Part shown: in pieces, positions 62,239-64,000 of the stretch | How the letters are laid out: each line of letters opens with the position of its first letter | Numbering within the stretch: the stretch's first letter is position 1 | Source of the DNA: Paludisphaera rhizosphaerae | GTDB taxonomy: Bacteria > Planctomycetota > Planctomycetia > Isosphaerales > Isosphaeraceae | Direction of reading: 5' to 3' | Assembly (NCBI RefSeq): GCF_011065895.1 | Contig: NZ_JAALCR010000005.1 | Location: 124,001 to 188,000 of the forward strand | Length of the DNA stretch: 64,000 nucleotides | Program-made: the position numbers and the translations under genes | The notes under the pieces: model-generated | What the model saw: the letters and a program-made list of their open reading frames with translations, nothing else | What the model was told of the DNA's origin: nothing | Databases searched by the model: none

Positions 62239-63503
62239 CAGAACAGGAACTCGAGTGGTCGGACGAGCACATGGTCGACGCGGTTCGCGTCCATGTCAAC
62301 GACCTCGAAGCGCAGGCCCAGGTCTTCGAAGCCCTCGCCGACGCTGGGGATCCGGCCGAGCTTGGTGACGACCAGGCCGCCGAGAGTGTCGAATTCGCCC
62401 TGGGGCGGGTCGGAAAGCTGGAAGAGGTCGACGAACTCGTCGACGGGGAAACGGCCGTCGAGCAGCCAGGAACCGTCGGGACGCTGAACGGCGCGGGGGG
62501 CCTCGTCCTCGGCGGTCTCGACCATCGTCCCGAGCAGGGCGTCGCGGACGTCGGCCAGGGTGATGACGCCGACGACCGAGCCGTACTCGTCGAGCACCAC
62601 CGCTGCGCCGGTGGGGGCCTTGCGGAGTGCGTCGAGGATCTGCGGCCCGCGCGTCCCTTCGTAGATGAAGTCGGGGAGGGTGAGAAGCCCCTTGAACCGC
62701 GTCGGCTGGCCCTCGGCGCCGCGGGCGAGGAGGTCCTTCATCTGCACCATGCCCAGCAGATTGTCGAGCGTCTCGTCGCAGACCGGGATGCTGGCGTGAG
62801 GACTGAGGGTGATCTTGCGGGCGATCTCCTCGGGCGTGTCGCGGACGTCCAGCCAGACGACGCGGTCGCGAGGCGTCATCAACGCCCGGGCTCGGCGGTC
62901 GCAGAACCGAAAGACGCGCTGGAAGATGACGTGCCGCGAGGGATCGAACGAGCCCGATTCGACCCCCTCGCGCATCAAGTCCTTGATCTTCTGTTCGGCT
63001 CCGGCGGCGCGTTCTGGAGCTCGCGCGCCGAGCCGCCGCGCCATTCCAGCCCCGGAGCGACGCAAAAACTTCGCGGCCGGGGCCAGGATCCGGGCGAAGA
63101 AGCCGACGGCCCGGGCAAGTTTTGAGGCGTACCACTCGGGCCGGCCCGCCGCGAAGGCTCGGGGGACGGCGTCGGTCAGGACCGTGGCCGCCGCGGCGAT
63201 CGCCAGGGTGGCGAAGACGATCATCGGCCAGGCGAGTTGATCGTCTTCGCGTCCCAGGATCGCCCCCGCCAGGGCGGCGGCCGCCGTCGACGCGAACGTC
63301 GACGCCAGGCGAGTCGAGGCCCCGGCCCCGTCCGGATCCTTCGTCAGTTCCAGGGCCGCCCTCGCTCCCGAGTCCCCCTGCGCGGCGTGGTCGCGCAGCC
63401 GTCTCGGATTGGCCGAGGCCAGGGCGAACCCCAGAAGGGCGAACAGGCCGGCGACCGCGAGCAGAGCCAGGATCCCCAGGACGAGGGCCACTATCGATGT
63501 CAT
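62238..63503 (-). CDS. CNNM/CorC-family transporter-associated protein
   Basis: A 421-residue protein. The N-terminus has a membrane helix (LVLGILALLAVAGLFALLGF) and further hydrophobic segments to about residue 145, matching the DUF21 (CNNM) domain. It is followed by two CBS modules (VWLDVRDTPEEIARKITLSP, GAAVVLDEYGSVVGVITLADV) and a C-terminal CorC_HlyC domain (DEFVDLFQLSDPPQGEFDT, FEVVDMDANRVDHVLVR). These are Mg/Co efflux-associated or hemolysin-C-like proteins. Length and order are normal for the family. Confidence 0.9.
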   Translation of the reverse strand: MTSIVALVLGILALLAVAGLFALLGFALASANPRRLRDHAAQGDSGARAALELTKDPDGAGASTRLASTFASTAAAALAGAILGREDDQLAWPMIVFATLAIAAAATVLTDAVPRAFAAGRPEWYASKLARAVGFFARILAPAAKFLRRSGAGMARRLGARAPERAAGAEQKIKDLMREGVESGSFDPSRHVIFQRVFRFCDRRARALMTPRDRVVWLDVRDTPEEIARKITLSPHASIPVCDETLDNLLGMVQMKDLLARGAEGQPTRFKGLLTLPDFIYEGTRGPQILDALRKAPTGAAVVLDEYGSVVGVITLADVRDALLGTMVETAEDEAPRAVQRPDGSWLLDGRFPVDEFVDLFQLSDPPQGEFDTLGGLVVTKLGRIPSVGEGFEDLGLRFEVVDMDANRVDHVLVRPLEFLF

Positions 63504-63713
63504 TCGGCGATCCAGGTCGATTCGGTTCGGCGGGTCATGTCGCGTTCCGGAGAGCGAGCGCGTCGGCGTCTTCCACTATCTTACCAGAACCGCTCTCCGC
63601 CGCCGACCCGTCGGGAGACGTGGAGCACCCAGTGGAACCGTCCGCCGGCGCGCGGTACGTTGAGCGCGTGCCGGGCCCGTCCCGGGCCCGTCGGGCCTGG
63701 AGGATCAAACACC

Positions 63714-64000
63714 ATGCTCCACATCAGTTGCCCATCGTGCGGTGAACGCGGCAAGATCCCGGCCCACCTGGTCGGGGCGAAAATCAAATGCAAGAAGTGC
63801 GGCGCCGCCTTCCAGGTGCCCGGCGCGGATAAGGTCCCGGCCGCCGTCGGCGCGGGGGCCGCTGCGGCCGCGGCTTCGGCCTCGGCGCCGACCCAGACCT
63901 ACGACGGGATCGCCGTCGACGGCCTGGACCCCGCCGCCTGGACGCTCGCGCCGGACCAATCGTCGATCGTCCCCGCCGCCGAGCACCACGAGCCGGCGCA
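63714..64000 (+). CDS. Zinc-ribbon protein, cut by the window end
   Basis: The first 95 residues of an open frame that continues past the window. It opens with a zinc ribbon of the MJ0042 type: ISCPSCGERGKIPAHLVG, then IKCKKCGAAFQVPG. An Ala-rich stretch (AAVGAGAAAAAASASA) follows. Proteins with this ribbon at the start are frequent in planctomycetes and usually carry a membrane or kinase-like domain behind it, which cannot be seen here. It is divergent from the CorC-type gene. Confidence 0.75.
   Translation, partial: MLHISCPSCGERGKIPAHLVGAKIKCKKCGAAFQVPGADKVPAAVGAGAAAAAASASAPTQTYDGIAVDGLDPAAWTLAPDQSSIVPAAEHHEPA

Noticed and set aside
1-64000. tRNA or rRNA genes
   Set aside because: I looked for typical tRNA T-arm words and rRNA conserved stretches in the intergenic regions and found none; a covariance search could still find one.

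Overview
The window is high-GC bacterial chromosome that most resembles a planctomycete of the Isosphaeraceae type. The pointers are three DUF1559 genes with pilin-like N-termini each followed by a small lipoprotein gene, a two-repeat TIGR03067-type protein, many secreted proteins of unknown function, and a bacterial microcompartment (BMC) operon of the Planctomycetes-Verrucomicrobia (PVM) type. The genus is an inference from gene content and no 16S gene is present.

Layout. 1-8.7 kb: a secreted six-hairpin glycosidase-like protein, a secreted EEP-family phosphohydrolase, a small membrane protein, a TIGR03067-type protein, an overlapping gene pair whose second member carries a HEPN RNxxxH motif, and a double ABC-2 permease. 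8.7-12.7 kb: a sugar operon on the minus strand (PfkB kinase, sugar porter, GH51 arabinofuranosidase). 12.7-20 kb: a prolyl oligopeptidase gene and three paralogous membrane-anchored proteins in a stop/start-overlapping chain, with a decayed fragment of a second oligopeptidase gene showing that the unit was duplicated. 20.3-23.4 kb: an enoyl-CoA hydratase gene whose last 197 bp are duplicated on the far side of a VapBC-like toxin-antitoxin pair. 23.5-36.5 kb: DUF1559/lipoprotein pairs (one DUF1559 copy truncated next to a low-GC gene), a large lipoprotein, a membrane protein whose frame runs through the ammonium transporter gene, and mutM.

36.7-47.2 kb is the BMC operon: DeoR regulator, PduL phosphotransacylase, three BMC-H proteins, an acetate/propionate-family kinase, three BMC-P proteins, a CoA-acylating aldehyde dehydrogenase, a degenerate RpiB-like protein, a class II fuculose/rhamnulose-phosphate-type aldolase, a malate/lactate-type dehydrogenase and a TIM-barrel-like protein of unknown function. 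Inferred route: deoxysugar 1-phosphate is cleaved to DHAP and lactaldehyde. Inside the shell lactaldehyde is oxidised to lactyl-CoA, then lactyl-phosphate, then lactate plus ATP, with the dehydrogenase recycling NAD. No kinase or isomerase for fucose or rhamnose and no BMC-T protein lies in the window.

47.3-57.2 kb: a CocE-type hydrolase, an isocitrate/isopropylmalate-type dehydrogenase, an APC permease fused to UspA domains, a perfect terminator hairpin, a helical-repeat secreted protein, a uronate isomerase and a CoaB-like protein. 57.2-61.2 kb is gene-poor and holds short palindromic and tandem repeats, small zinc-ribbon remnants and a helical protein with a C-terminal winged-helix-like segment. 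61.2-64 kb: a BD-FAE-type esterase, a CorC/CNNM-type CBS protein separated from it by a nested palindrome, and the start of a zinc-ribbon protein cut by the window edge.
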